Shown: positions 44,773 through 56,936, numbered from the stretch's first letter. The stretch: DNA of 64,000 bases from Ophiodon elongatus (GCA_016806645.1 JACSYO010001716.1:559001-623000), one strand, 5' to 3'. Made by a program: numbers and translations. Notes: generated by a model from the letters alone, not told the origin.

Positions 44773-47700
44773 GCGTATGTGCGTGCGTGCTTGTGATGAA
44801 CTCTGACCTCTGCTGTGTTTCAGAGGCTTCTTCACTTGTATCGGGAGGGATGGGAAGGTTTATGATGAGCTGAAGTACGTCTGGCTGCAGGGTAGACAGG
44901 TAAGTCTCTGTCATGATGCTGGCTGTGCGGAACAACTGTCTGAAATATATATTTATAATATATGAAATATAATTATTTTTTTTCACAGGTGTGGATGTAT
45001 TGCCGCCTGTACCGAACCATTGAGCGCTTCCGCAGGCCTGAAATCCTGGAAGCAGCAAAAGCTGGTAAAGCTTGTTTCAGCTAGCTAAACCTCTTAGCGT
45101 TAGCATTACTAAAGTGTCAAGAGAGAGTTTTCCGTTCTCTCTTTGGTTGCATCACTGGTATTAATTCATTCATTATAATTCATAGGTTCACAGCATATAA
45201 TGCAGGATATTTGAACTGGCTGTCTGTGGAAATTGAAAATTGGGGAAAAAAATATATAGAGAGCAAAAAATGCCAACATTGCCATCCCTACAGCAATGCC
45301 AGTTGTTTGCATGTATTATTCACTCATGTTTGCCAGAGGAGGAACCATCCATTCGTTACCTTTTCCCGCTTATTCGGGGCCCGGGTCGCGGGGGCAGCAG
45401 GCATAGAAGGACATTCTTCACCCATTTTCCAGCTCTTCCTTGGGAACCCCAAGGCGTTCCCTTTGCTTTCCATGAACTGACAGATCTCTTCACGCAACTC
45501 GAAACATCTTTTCAGCACTTTTACTTGGCTTAGCCATCGCACCGCTGTGTGATAAGGCAAGTCACCATATTCTGAACCCAACTCCTCCAGAAAAGACGGC
45601 GGTGATTTAAACCTTTGGCTCTTATGAAGTTAACTGCTCGTGTTATGGTGCTCATTACGTGTTCCATTTTCAAGGCTTTGCCACACAACGACTCCTGGTG
45701 TATGATGCAGTGATAAGTTGTCAGCTCATCTGTGCCGTTTTCCTCCTGCATCTTCTCCCGGATCCTGCCCACCAATCCACTCTTTTGACCACACATCGCG
45801 GGCGCTCCATCTGTTGTCAGTCCCACAAGTTTATCCCAAGGCAGCCCCATTTCATTTACACACCTGGATACCTCTTGAAAGAGATATTTTCCCGTAGTTG
45901 TGCCATGCATGGATCTTAATCCCAAAAGTTCCTCTGTTATGCACAGACTTGAGTCCACTCCACGGATGAAAATCGACAGCTGGGCAGTATCAGAAGTGTC
46001 GCTGCTCTCATCCACAGCAAGGGAGTATGCAATGAAATCTTTCCCCTTTCCCACCAGCTGTTGTTGTAGATTGGTGGATAGCTCAAATATACGATCAGCA
46101 ACGGTGTTCCTGCTCAGACTAACATTTGAAAATGCTTGCCTTTTATCTGGGCACACGACCTCGCAAACTTTCATCATGCAGTTTTTGACAAATTCTCCCT
46201 CGGTAAAGGGTAAAGCTGATTTAGCGACCTCTGCTGCAACAATAAAACTGACCTTTACAGCAGCTTCACTTTGTGATTTGGCTTTTGTGAACATAGCCTG
46301 CTCTGACACAAGACTTCTTTTCAACTCTTCTACCTTCTAGAGCCTCTGTTTCATGTCCAGATGCTTGTACCTGTCGTGGTGTTTCGTTTCATAGTGTCGT
46401 CTTACGTTATATTCTTTCATTACGGCCACACCGTCTCCACACACAAGACAAACAGCTTTGCCCTTTATATCTGCGAACATATACTCTGCCTCCCACCTGT
46501 CTTGAAAACCCCTGTTTTCAAAGTCCACCTTCTGTTTAGCCATTTTTTGGGGTTAGGGGTAGCTGAAAGTTGACCACAGGTAGCCTGAAGCTTTTGCTCA
46601 GCTCCTTCGTCACCACACAGGTCCGGTACACCGTTTTCCGTCACCGCTGACGACGCACCGAACAGCCCATTCCATCTCCGTTTTACACTCACCTGTGAAC
46701 TCAGTGACTCACTCCCCAGAGGATGGACCCTTTGGTTTTAATGAACCCAGATTATGTTTAGCCTCAGTACTGGCGAGCCTCTGGAAGAAGAGCAGTCAAA
46801 ATGTAATTTATTTTTATTCATTTAATTCAATTAAAACTATAAATGATGAAGGCCCTTGCAAATGATAAGCTAGTAGAAAATGTAAACCATACTTAGGTGT
46901 GTTGTGTAAATCTAAGGTGATACTTTCTAATATATTATTATTTCATATCTCTTACAGATTACTGGATCATAATCCATCCTTTGAAAACATGTGTAAATAA
47001 CAATGTGCATTTAAAATGAAGCAAAACATAGAGTTCAAATTAGACACAAATGAGTTCTTCGCATTATATTATCACCCTAAAAGTCTGGACGCTGACATGT
47101 CGTCGACATTTCCACATTAACTTAACGTGACCTCAGAGTTTCACACATCCACGGGTCGATCTGTGCAACAGATGGTGCAGCGCGGGGTTCTTTTGTAGAC
47201 TGAGGTGATTGATGACGGTCATGATGGTGTTTGCTCTGCGCCCTGTGCTCATCATCGTGATGGCATGGTAAACATGTCGGCACTGCTGGAAGGAAACCAT
47301 GGAGCTGCAAAAATGTCATCTTTAAGGGAACTAAGAGAAACAGACAAACCTGTCTCGGCCCAGTTTGTGATCATTGATGTGTTTTTTTTTTTTTCAAATC
47401 AATCACTGGGGCAGCTTGTGAAAGAACAGCAGGCATTGATCTTCCTTCATATCATCAAAATTCCAACTGACCACTGTTCTCCAGCACAGCGTGGCAGCAG
47501 TGCAGCTCTTATAGTGGACGTGGCATGAAAAGCTCACTTTGTCCGTGTTTGTGCACATACGTTTGTGTGCTTCAACTTTCTGAGGGAAACGTAAAACCTT
47601 TATACCCTCCTGTCACATGGGGGTGGGACACATGGGTGTTATTTTTATGTCCAGTCATGGATGAACTTAGGTCCGAACCTAAAGGTCAGCTATCCACATC

Positions 47701-50700
47701 ACAGGTAGAGATGCTAAGCACAGTCATGTCGAACATAAGTCCACGTATGGGTATGAGTTGGCCCTACTGAGCCACCTAGACCAACAGAAAATAAACAGAA
47801 AATTAAAGCTGCGAGCAGCGATGAACGGGTCCTCGCAGCTCTGCGTGTTGGGGGCGCTGGCGGGACGGCGGCTCGCCCGGCCGAGAACGTTCGACCGCCA
47901 GTCGGACGGTTTTTTTTCCCGCGTGGAGTGCGTGACGCAGGACGTTACGCTTTGCAAATACTTCACCAGTTCCTGTATCCGCTGTGCGCCGCTAGACGAC
48001 ACGCTCAACAACATGCATCATGTTTCTCTATGTGAAGTGTAGACCGTGTCATGTAAATGTAATTCAAATCAGGAGAGACCAGTCGAATAAAGAAAAGATA
48101 ATTGTTCATTGTTAACAGATGATATGTGATGATAAAGTCTCAGAGACTTTGGCGCTTGGACTCTACAGGGAGATTTGTAATTGAGGGCCGTTTGCCCCGT
48201 TCAGCAAAAAGATGGTGGTGGTGGTGGCTGATGAGGCTGATAGAATGATGAGTTGATGAAGCTGATTGATCTGCAAAGACTGGGCGGATATGTGGAGGTG
48301 GAGGGGTGCGTAACGGCAACATAAATGAACTGAAGGTAGAGAGATAGTCATATGTAAAAGAGACAGTGACCAGATGAGAAGGCTAACCATGTAATTGTTT
48401 CATTGTTCTTATTGGATAGAGGAGACCAGCTGATCTAAACAACTGGTGTCATGTTTGACAGCCCCGAACAATGACAGCAAGTAAATAATGAGTGAGCATA
48501 CCTGAGAAGTGATTGGCAGATGTATGAGAAATAAATAATGGGCTTGGAAGAGTATGGTTTTCTGACTGAACTCATGCTTTAGCGTCATGTAAATCTGATG
48601 CCGTTTGTCATGTATTTCCTTTTGCCATTAGGTGGCACTATGAAATTGTAACATTTCTTCATTGAAATGTGCTGAGGCCTGGACCGGCATCATGCATGAG
48701 ACATTTTGAGTAGATCGGATGATGTACCTTGGAGTTCCAACAACTTTCTCTATCATAGTGAACCGCAGAAAATGGGTGTGAAATGTGAGCCACGCCACGT
48801 CATGGCCGTTGAGAAAAACCTGACGATTTTAATCATTTTTCATCACAAAGATCTAAAGAGCATCCTGCCCAAATTTGAAGTTGATCGCATTAATTCTGTA
48901 GGAGGAGTTTGTAAGAGTACAAAGGCTGAAAATGGCGAAAAATGACAAACGCCCAAATTGGCCGAATTACTGTAGTGCCCCCTAGAGTCTCAATGGCATA
49001 CGAATTTCAGGTGTATGTTACAGGATGCAATGTGCACATATGCTGCAAATCCTGTGACACTAGGCCCAATGGTTTTGAAGTTATAAGTATTGATGTACGA
49101 GCCATGCCCCTAAGAAGTTAATTTGTCCTTATCATTATGAAAGCAATAAGCTATCAACAATCTTTTAATAATTCTTGATGATCTAGGTCCAATAATGATC
49201 TACAGCATATTTGGTATGAATCGGACCCAGCGTGTAGGAGGAGTTTGCAAGAATAGGTTTTTCACATAATTCAAAATGGCGGACAATCTCGAGTAGCCGG
49301 AGCTTAGGGGTCTGAGGCTTTTTTGTAGAACAGGTGGAGATGGACATGTGTGTCAAATTTCAAGTCAATTGGACAAACTGGCTGAGGGGCGTCGCCAGTG
49401 CAAATTCTAGGGAGCGCTAGAGAGCCATTTTTAAATACACAAATACGACACCTATATCACACGTTTATTTTCACCAAGCCTGACAAGCGTTCCAAGTTTG
49501 GTGAGTTTTGGAGTATGGAAAGTACCCCCAATATGCGCCCAATTGCGTGCTTTGAATTTTAATAGGGTCCTCCTGGACTGACTACGTCAGTGCTCAGACC
49601 CTAATAAGCATGCAGGACGTAGGTCCACCAGATATGCTTGTTCAATTAGAGTGCGTCCACATCGCAGAGTTCTAGGGTCAATCAGATACACTTATTCAAT
49701 CAGAGTGTGCCCACATAAGAGTCCATCTGTGAATACCAGTGTGTGTGTGTATTTTCACAACAAAGCTGGGTATATATATATATATATATATATTGTGTTG
49801 AGACTGCTCATAAGCTGCTATAATATTACATACAATGTTAACAATCCCAACATGCATATGCAGGAGATATGAAATACCTCCGCAAGAGCCTCCGCCCTTA
49901 CATCCAACCTCTCTGTAACTCCACTTCATGTCTCTGACCACTTCTTTATCTCTTACTCTCTCCCACTCTGTGGAACTGACAACTCTACCACACCAACAGA
50001 CTCTGTACCTGTCCGTCGCAACATTCGCTCTCTCTCTCCCTCCTCTCTGGCCTCCTCTGTTTTATCAGCCCTCCCTTCTACTGACTCCTTCTCACTCTTG
50101 CATCCTAACTCTGCCACAGACACTCTGCTTTCTACTCTGTCTTCCTCGCTTGACTCTCTTTGTCCTCTTACAACAAGACAGGCACGCAAGTCCCCACCGG
50201 CTCCGTGGTTGTCGGACTCGGTGCGTGCCGGGAGAGCCACTATGCGAGCGTCGGAAAGGAAATGGCGAAAATCTAAATGCCCTGAGGACCTGCTCGCTTA
50301 TCAATCTCTTCTCTCTTCTTTCTCTGCCTCTATTTCTGCTGCCAAACGAGCTTTCTACCAAACCAGAATTGAATCCTCATTTTCTAACCCCAAAAAACTC
50401 TTCTCTATCTTCTCCAACCTCCTTGACCCCCCCAGTTCCCCTCCTCCTTCCAACCTTCTACCAAGCCACTTTGTCAACTACTTTACAAAAAAGATAGATG
50501 ACATATGCTCCTCGTTTACTAATCCATCCTCTATAACTACTTTGCCATCGACTTCATCTTCTGCCCCTTCCCTTTCCTCTTTCACTCTCCTGTCTCCCAA
50601 TCAAGTTCTAACCTTGGTTACCTCATCCCGCCCAACCACCTGCCCCCTTGACCCAATCCCATCTCACGTTCTCCAGGCCATTGCTCCTGACCTTCTCCCC

Positions 50701-53700
50701 TTTCTCACCCATTTTATTAACACCTCCCTCTCTGCTGGCTTTTTCCCCAACTCTATGAAGGAGGCAAGAGTTAACCCTCTCCTGAAGAAACCCACCCTCG
50801 ACCCGTCTGAAGTAAACAACTACAGACCCGTCTCTCTTCTTCCCTTTCTCTCCAAAACTCTCGAGCGAGCCATCTTTAACCAGCTCTCCTCCTACCTCCA
50901 CCATAACAACCTTCTTGACCCCCACCAGTCTGGTTTCAAGGCATACCACTCTACAGAGACTGCCCTCCTTGCTGTCTCTGAGCAACTTCACACTGCCAGA
51001 GCAGCCTCTCTCTCCTCTGTCCTTATCCTTCTTGACCTTTCTGCTGCATTCGACACAGTGAACCACCAGATCCTTATTTCCACCCTACAGGACCCGCTCT
51101 CTCCCTTTTCTCATCCTACCTCAACGACCGCACTTACCGGGTAACTTGGAGAGGGTCTGTGGCTGAACCTTGTCCCCTCACTACTGGGGTCCCCCAGGGT
51201 TCCGTCCTGGGTCCCCTCCTCTTCTCTCTGTACACCAACTCTCTCGGCTCTGTCATTCGCTCACATGGCTTTTCCTACCACTGCTATGCTGATGACACCC
51301 AACTAATCCTCTCGTTTCCCCAATCTGAAACTCAGGTAGCAGCACGAATCTCTGCCTGTCTGACCGACATCTCTCAGTGGATGTCCGCACACCACCTGAA
51401 GATTAATCCTGACAAGACTGAACTACTTTTCCTTCCAGGGAAAGGCTCTCCCACCCACGACCTGACTATCACCTTCAACAACTCCGTGTTAGCCCCGACC
51501 CTGACTGCTAGGAACCTCGGTGTGACACTCGACAGTCAACTCTCCCTCACTGCCAACATCGCTGCAACAACTCGGTCCTGTCAGTACATGCTGCACAACA
51601 TCAGGAGAATCCGTTCTCTTCTCACCCAGAAGGCGGCGCAGGTTCTGGTACAGACTCTGGTTATCTCCCGCCTAGAGTACTGTAACTCCCTCCTGGCTGG
51701 TCTACCTGCTAGTGCCATCCGACCTCTGCAGCTCATCCAGAATGCGGCAGGTCGACTGGTTTTCAACCTGCCTAAATTCACCCACACTACTCCGCTCCTC
51801 TGCTCTCATCACTGGTTACCGGTGGCTGCTCGCATCCGTTTCAAAACATTGGTACTTGCGTACCATGCTGCGAACAGATCTGGTCCAGTCTACATCCAGG
51901 ACATGGTCAAACCTTACACCCCAGCCCGTTCATTCCGCTCTGCATTGGCCAATCGCCTCATAGCTCCGTCACGGCGAGCTAACCGCTCAACAAAATCGCG
52001 ATTGTTCGCTGTCCTGGCTCCCAATTGGTGGAATGAGCTCCCCAATGACATCAGGACAGCAGAAAGTCTCTACATATTCCGCCGCAAACTAAAAACGCAT
52101 CTCTTCCGACTATACCTGGAATAAAAAAAAAAGTACTCTAGTAGCACTTAAATGGCACGTATTCATAGCACTTGGTAGTTTGGCTTTCTTGAGGAGTTGT
52201 ACTTTCTTGATTTTTGTTGTTCCTGGGTTTGAACTCCCTTGATTGAATGCACTTATTGTAAGTCGCTTTGGATAAAAGCGTCTGCTAACTGTAATGTAAT
52301 GTACTAATCTTGGACTGAAAGTGGCCACGGTGTTAAAGGGCATCAGTAAAACGTCTGCCTACAGAGTGCTGTACTGAAGTAAAACAACATTAGTTCTATT
52401 CTATTGTGATATATGTTATGCCTTTATCAAAATTGCCTGTGTTGAACAATATGCATTTGATTACAACTATTCACTTACTTAATTATGTCTTTTATTAAAT
52501 GTTCCCCCACTTCCCAGTGGAGCTGGGATCTATTGTATAGAAGAGACAGGAACTAAAACGGCACGTTTCAGACAGAGGCTGAATGCGGGTATATTCAGAA
52601 TGCCAAAAACAATGTGTTTTAAAGCATGTAAATATGTTCTAGTAAAAATGATGTATTCATGTGTGGAAACAGGGCTTTACACGTATTACTCATGAATCAT
52701 AAGCTAATGTGACTGTTCTGTTTGCTTCGTAGGAGGAGCATTCCTCAGAAGGTTTGCTCGTGTCTCCGGCGGCAGCAGTGGCCCGTGGAAGTGCGCCTTC
52801 TGCTTAACGCGGGATGGCAAAGCAGTCAAGATTCAGAGGACTGTATTCAGCGAGTGTTTCTACATCATGGCCATGGATGAACTGAGCAGGGTCACTGGTG
52901 ACGAGGACATGCAGGTACAAAGCACTCATCCAAACTAGATTGTACATCAGACAGGTGAGAAACTCCTGGTCCATGACATGCTTCTCAATGATGAATGTCG
53001 CCAGCCGTGTCTCAGGAGGAAGAGCGGGTCGTTCACAAATCACAGCCGTTCAAGCCCTAGCTCCATGTTGTGACTATCATATGTATTGTCTTTGCTCCAA
53101 GCCCACTTTTATGCTGATTGTGCAGAAACAGACATTGAAACTCCTCAAGCTACAGTAAAACTAGTTCCCCCCTTTTCTTTTCTTTTTTTGCAAATCTGCA
53201 TCTTAGTTCCCTAAAAATGGTCCCAAATGTATTTTGGCCCTGTTGTGACAGACTACAGAAGGCTCCCCATGGTAATGTAACTGCTGACATCACAGAGCCA
53301 GAAAACTTAAATTCCAGTACTTGTTGTTTCTGGATGTTAAGGGAAGTAAAATATACCGTTATGTATGCAAATGTCATGTACTTTGTGGTCATTCTATAGT
53401 TTGAGTTTTCAAACAGTTATATTTTTTGTTGAGCCTTCAATATAATAATCTTTGCTCTAATAATACAAATATGCATGACAGAGTCGGCAGCAGTTAGTTT
53501 GAAAGAGGCCCTGTCGGGGCAGGTGCTGGTTTGTTGCGTGTTATGTGGACAGACAGTTCACCAGTGACTCAACTCACATGAGTAAAGGTGAATGTGCCCT
53601 CACACGCCTGATCCTGCCACCACCGCCCTCACACACCGTTCCACCACCACCCTCACATTCACACACCGTTCCACCACCGCCCTCACACACCCTTCCACCA

Positions 53701-56336
53701 CCCCTCTGATACGCTGGCCTCTGCTCTGTCGTGTCGCTAGCTGGAGGCTGAGCAGATGATGGAGCAGCTGATCTACTGGGTTCGGGTGGACTCGTCGGGC
53801 CTGGGCCGGCCACAGCTTCCCGGAGACGTTCCCACCAACAGCATGGCGGTTCCCATGATGCTGCTGTGTCTGGTGCAACAGCTGACCGAAGGCCGGGGTC
53901 AGGAGGCTGCTCAGAAGTACAGGGAGCTGGCCAGCTGGTGTGTCCAGCAGATTCTACAACACATCCAGGTATGGACACAGAATATGATGCTTGGTGACTA
54001 AAATGACTCCATAAAGTGGTGGGATTTAGGGCAGTTCAGGGCTCAACGCTAACTTTTACAAGTAGGCATCAGCTTTTGGTTGCCAAAACTGAAAATAAGG
54101 TTGCCACCGTATATTTTCAAACATTATTTTATTGGGGAAGAGTTGACAACACTGGGCTGGCTTTATGGTCCAATCCCTTTTAATATCTAGCATGCTCTCG
54201 CTGGTTTCTCAAGATTACCAACCCTGCCTTTTAATATGCTGAATATAACATTTATTTTTTTCCTCCTCTTGTAACCTGGTACAGAGAGACGGCACAGCTA
54301 TTCTAGAGAACGTGTCTCTGGAGGGAGCGGAGCTGCCGGGTTGCCAGGGCAGACTGCAGAACCCAGGTAAACACTGTGCCGCCTGCTGAGCAGTCAGCCA
54401 GACGACAGCGAGCACAGTGAGTGCACAGGGGAGCTCGGGTTGAGCGCCTGGCCTGTCCTTTTGTTGCCGACCTCGACATTTTCCAATGCGTCTCTGGTCT
54501 TCCCCCTCATGTCCACCCGTGCTGACTCAGGCCACGCCCTGGAAGCGGGCTGGTTCCTGCTTCAGGTCGGCGCCGAGCAGCAGGACGAGGAGCTCCAGAG
54601 GACCGCCATCAACAAGTTTGTGGAGCTGCCTTATCAGTACGGCTGGGACAAAGAGCACGGCGGCCTCTTCTACTTCCTGGATGTGGATGGTCACTGCCCC
54701 ACACAGGTGAACCAATCATCTGGACACATGATGGGGTTTTGCTTTCGACAGTTGACCCTGTTGCATCTCGTGACAGAAGATATCGTTTGCGTTTGTCTGA
54801 TCACTGTGTTTTATAAAAAAAAAGAAATGCATGAAATCTGAAGTCTGCTGCTGCTGCTTGTATATTTGACCAGCTGGAGTGGAACATGAAGCTGTGGTGG
54901 CCACACTGTGAGGCTCTCATCGCCTTCCTGATGGCCTACAGTCAAACCAAGAAGCCAGAGCTGCTGGAGAGATTCTCACAAGTTTACGACTACACCTTGA
55001 ACCGTGTGAGTTGTCGAGTTTCATTACTTATGTTAAAATAAAGTTCAACATGTTGTAGAAATAAGCATTTTTCTTTAACTTTTCAGGCTCATGCACGTGT
55101 GTTGTTTTAAGTGCAGACCTGGAGTCAGGACACAGTTAGCCTAGCTTAGCATAAAGACTGGAAACTGTTATTTCCCAACATCGGCCAAGAAGAGGAAAGC
55201 AGACTCTGACGATGACTACGCCTTAAGTCACGGTTCATTGTGTTCCTGCGATGCTGAAGACCAACGGTAGTTTTTCAGGTGTTGGACCACCGTTCCTGAA
55301 CCGAGACCTGAACCCCCCTTGAGCTGGAGACACTGCCCTAGAGAGCTGGGTGGCTGAAATACTTCCAGCAAATAACCAGCCCCCAAAAACTACAAATTTC
55401 TGTTTCCCTCTGCTTCCAGTCTTCATGCTAAGCTAGGCTAACCACATCCTTACTACTGTTCTGTACTTAACACACAGACATGAAATTTGAGATCCATCTA
55501 AACATCTTAATCAGAAAGATTGTTTTAAATATTCCTTTCACCATCCACAGTTGTACAAACCAGCTCATTAACTGTTGTGTCTTTTGGAGTACAGTTACCA
55601 TTTGAACCATGAATTATTATAAATGTAGCTCATGAAGCAACATATTTGAAGTTGTATAATGTTTGGGTTGTATCCACATGGTTTAATGCACTTATTGTAA
55701 GCCGCTTATGAGGAAAGCATCAGTGAAATAAATGTGACGCAAATTACGTAAGATTATAAATCACATGTGCTTTATGTGAACGACTCGACAGAGTCTGAAG
55801 CTCGCCGAATGTTTTGTGAACATATAGAATACGTGAATTTGTATATTTCAGTGCACCATAAGCCTAATATGCTGTACGCGTGTCTGATTCTGTGCAGTTT
55901 CCTGACGCTAAGAGCGGAGAGTGGTTTGGCTATTTGACTCAAGAAGGGAAAGTGGCCCTGGATTTCAAGGGAGGCCCCTTTAAAGGTAAGAACATGATTG
56001 ACATTAATGAGATTTCACACAGCTCCCTCTCGAGACGTTAAAGGCTTCATACTGTACACCTGGAAACACACACTGATGGGGGGGGGGGGGCACTTTAATT
56101 CCCCTTTAAGGCCTTTATCATTGCTGTTCATTCTGTGCTTTCGTGATGCGTACAGTATTACCAAACAGAGAAAGTAGTTGCCACTCAGGGAACGTGAGGG
56201 CCCCGGGGCAGCTTCCTGCTCTGCCTGTTCAGTAAGATAACGGTGTCTCTCCTCTTCCTCAGGCTTCTTCCATGTGCCTCGCTGCCTGTACATGTGCGAG
56301 CGTATGCTGGATGATCTTCTGGATAAGAAGGACTGA
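44604..56336 (+). CDS. renbp: renbp, N-acylglucosamine 2-epimerase / renin-binding protein
   Basis: Ten coding exons: 44604-44704, 44824-44899, 44989-45064, 52733-52914, 53741-53968, 54285-54366, 54531-54706, 54874-55005, 55898-55985 and 56263-56336. Phases are consistent and all introns GT-AG. The product is 404 aa, close to mammalian RENBP. Family landmarks: GGFFTCIGRDGKVYDELKYV with WLQGRQVWMYCRLYR, FSECFYIMAMDEL, MAVPMMLLCLV, GHALEAGWFLL (H250), NMKLWWPHCEALIAFLMAY, WFGYLTQEGKVAL and FHVPRCLYMCE (H384, C388). In this alpha/alpha-barrel family the two histidines are the expected acid/base residues, and a C-terminal cysteine is reported as important in the human enzyme. It interconverts N-acetylglucosamine and N-acetylmannosamine in cytosol and can bind renin in mammals. 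I chose ATG 44604 because an acceptor (TTTGAAG) ends just before it; in-frame ATGs at 44583 and 44589 would lie in the intron. Confidence 0.97.
44732..44770. repeat. (GT)n microsatellite in a 119-base renbp intron
   Basis: About 17 GT units plus GCGT variants, within the intron between the first two coding exons. It ends some 50 bases before the acceptor TGTTTCAG at 44823. Confidence 0.95.
45340..45440 (-). mobile_element. Rex3-like LINE 3' tail
   Basis: On the minus strand: CCAAGGAAGAGCTGGAAAAT, then CTGCTGCCCCCGCGACCCGG and GAATAAGCGGGAAAAGG, ending GAATGGATGG. This is the characteristic 3' end of fish Rex3/RTE-type LINEs. It abuts the broken end of the hAT transposase that follows. Confidence 0.6.
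45441..46543 (-). pseudogene. hAT-superfamily transposase relic (GTF2IRD2/ZBED-like)
   Basis: On the minus strand from 46543: an N-terminal BED-type zinc finger (FADIKGKAVCLVCGDGVAVM with RRHYETKHH), then an in-frame TAG at about 46337. The frame continues with LVSEQAMFTKAKSQSEAAVK, YSLAVDESSDTSDTAQLSIF, KLVGLTTDGAPAMCGQKSGL and TTYHCIIHQESLCGKALKM, typical of the hAT core domain with its conserved D and C-x-H-like segments. Near 45590 a frameshift moves the sequence to another frame (GSEYGDLPYHTAVRWLS). The C-terminal dimerisation region is missing. With one stop, one frameshift and a truncation it is not a gene. It lies in renbp intron 4, antisense. Confidence 0.88.
46715..46790 (+). repeat. 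CCCAGAGGATG repeat fragment
   Basis: CTCCCCAGAGGATGGACCCT followed by TTGGTTTTAATGAACCC resembles the cores in 14220-14800. Confidence 0.5.
46800..47801. other. renbp intron 4 segment, nothing recognised
   Basis: The frames 47205-47528 (+) and 47122-47319 (-) lack domains and splice support. Confidence 0.45.
47802..49606 (+). mobile_element. ~1.8-kb interspersed element family B, copy 2
   Basis: Starts AATTAAAGCTGCGAGCAGCG and ends GTGCTCAGACCCTAATAA. It matches copy 1 (37550-39332) at the left (TACGCTTTGCAAATACTTC, GCTAGACGACACGCTCAACA) and over its right half (GGCCTGGACCGGCATCATGC, GTAGGAGGAGTTTGCAAGAA). The stretch equivalent to about 37740-38390 of copy 1 is replaced by unrelated sequence (about 48059-48583). 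Confidence 0.8.
48048..48594. mobile_element. Insertion inside family B copy 2
   Basis: The 525-base unrelated stretch is bordered by the direct repeat GTCATGTAAAT at 48048-48058 and 48584-48594, which could be a target-site duplication. It has no long frame, contains a (GGT)n run near 48212, and does not end in poly-A. Because the equivalent part of copy 1 is also missing, a simple insertion does not explain everything. Confidence 0.4.
49767..49793. repeat. (TA)n microsatellite
   Basis: About 13 TA units just before the L2 LINE. Confidence 0.95.
49873..52312 (+). mobile_element. 5'-truncated L2-clade LINE with broken ORF2
   Basis: Coding similarity starts at about 49873 within the endonuclease C-terminus (SNLSVTPLHVSDHFFISYSL) and stays open to 51144. 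Reverse transcriptase motifs follow in order: ARVNPLLKKPTLDPSEVNNY with RPVSLLPFLSKTLER, DPHQSGFKAYHSTETALL, LLDLSAAFDTVNH, then a break. A second frame (about 51110-52124) carries LTTGVPQGSVLGPLLFSLYT, CYADDTQLILSF (YADD at 51285-51296), LKINPDKTELLFLPG and LQLIQNAAGRLVFN. The break near 51085-51110 removes a few residues and shifts frame. The 3' end reads AAGTCGCTTTGGATAAAAGC with GTAATGTAATGTA, a typical L2 tail. It lies in renbp intron 4, sense orientation, and looks comparatively young. Confidence 0.93.
53614..53705. repeat. ~24-bp minisatellite in a renbp intron
   Basis: Units of CCACCACCGCCCTCACACAC plus CGTT (one unit longer, with CATTCACACA), about four copies, ending roughly 35 bases before the exon at 53741. 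Its C-rich character may serve as the upstream pyrimidine-rich region for that acceptor. Confidence 0.88.
55125..55450. mobile_element. Foldback of the AGCCTAGCTTAGCATAAAGACTGG repeat
   Basis: TTAGCCTAGCTTAGCATAAA then GACTGGAA at 55136-55163 is mirrored by TTCCAGTCTTCATGCTAAGC then TAGGCTAACC at 55416-55446. The ~330-bp inverted-repeat element lies in the renbp intron 55006-55897. Confidence 0.75.
55451..55897. other. Remainder of a renbp intron
   Basis: No gene content. 55683-55735 (TTAATGCACTTATTGTAAGC, then GTGAAATAAATGTGACG) resembles the 3' tail of the L2 LINE at 52242-52300. Confidence 0.5.
56081..56092. repeat. G12 homopolymer
   Basis: Twelve consecutive G in the last renbp intron, a likely polymorphic site and possible sequencing-error hotspot. 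Confidence 0.9.
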
Positions 56337-56936
56337 GCGTTCTGACGTCAAAGTTGGAATGTCGGGATTGAATCTGATTTGTCTGTTCGCTAAAAATCAA
56401 ACCACGATAATCAGTTGTATAAAGAAAATTGCACTCATTTTCAAATAATTTCAGATCCGTTTCTTGGATCGGACTACACTCTTGTTTTTAAGCGACTGAG
56501 AAGATATCCCACCGTTGAGTTTGTTGTTTTAACTTTTTACTTCCCGTAATGAATTTTGTGAGCTGCTCGGTGTCTAAATTACGCGAGGTGACGATCCAGG
56601 ATACCTCATACCTCTTCTGCAGATGGTGATGAGAAACCCACGCAGACACAGGGAGAACTTAAACATAAACACCAAAACAGGTGTTTTCTAGGAAAATGTG
56701 CCTTCTACATGCACACTGAAGTTCTGAGCCAGCTTTCAAGACCTTTTTTAAGAGGCGTGTGTCTTTACATTCTATTCATTCCAGTTCCATACAGCTAATG
56801 TAGCTACTGTGCTACAAGCATGCCCATGTCTATTCTAGCATAATGAACCATAATGTAGCTTAGTGCTAATCACATGCTTCTAATCTGCTCACAGGCTAAT
56901 ACATGCATTGTATACTGAAACATCATAATGTGACAT

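Noticed and set aside
45530..46324. Intact domesticated hAT gene (264-aa frame)
   Set aside because: An in-frame stop separates it from its BED finger, a frameshift follows, and the C-terminus is missing.
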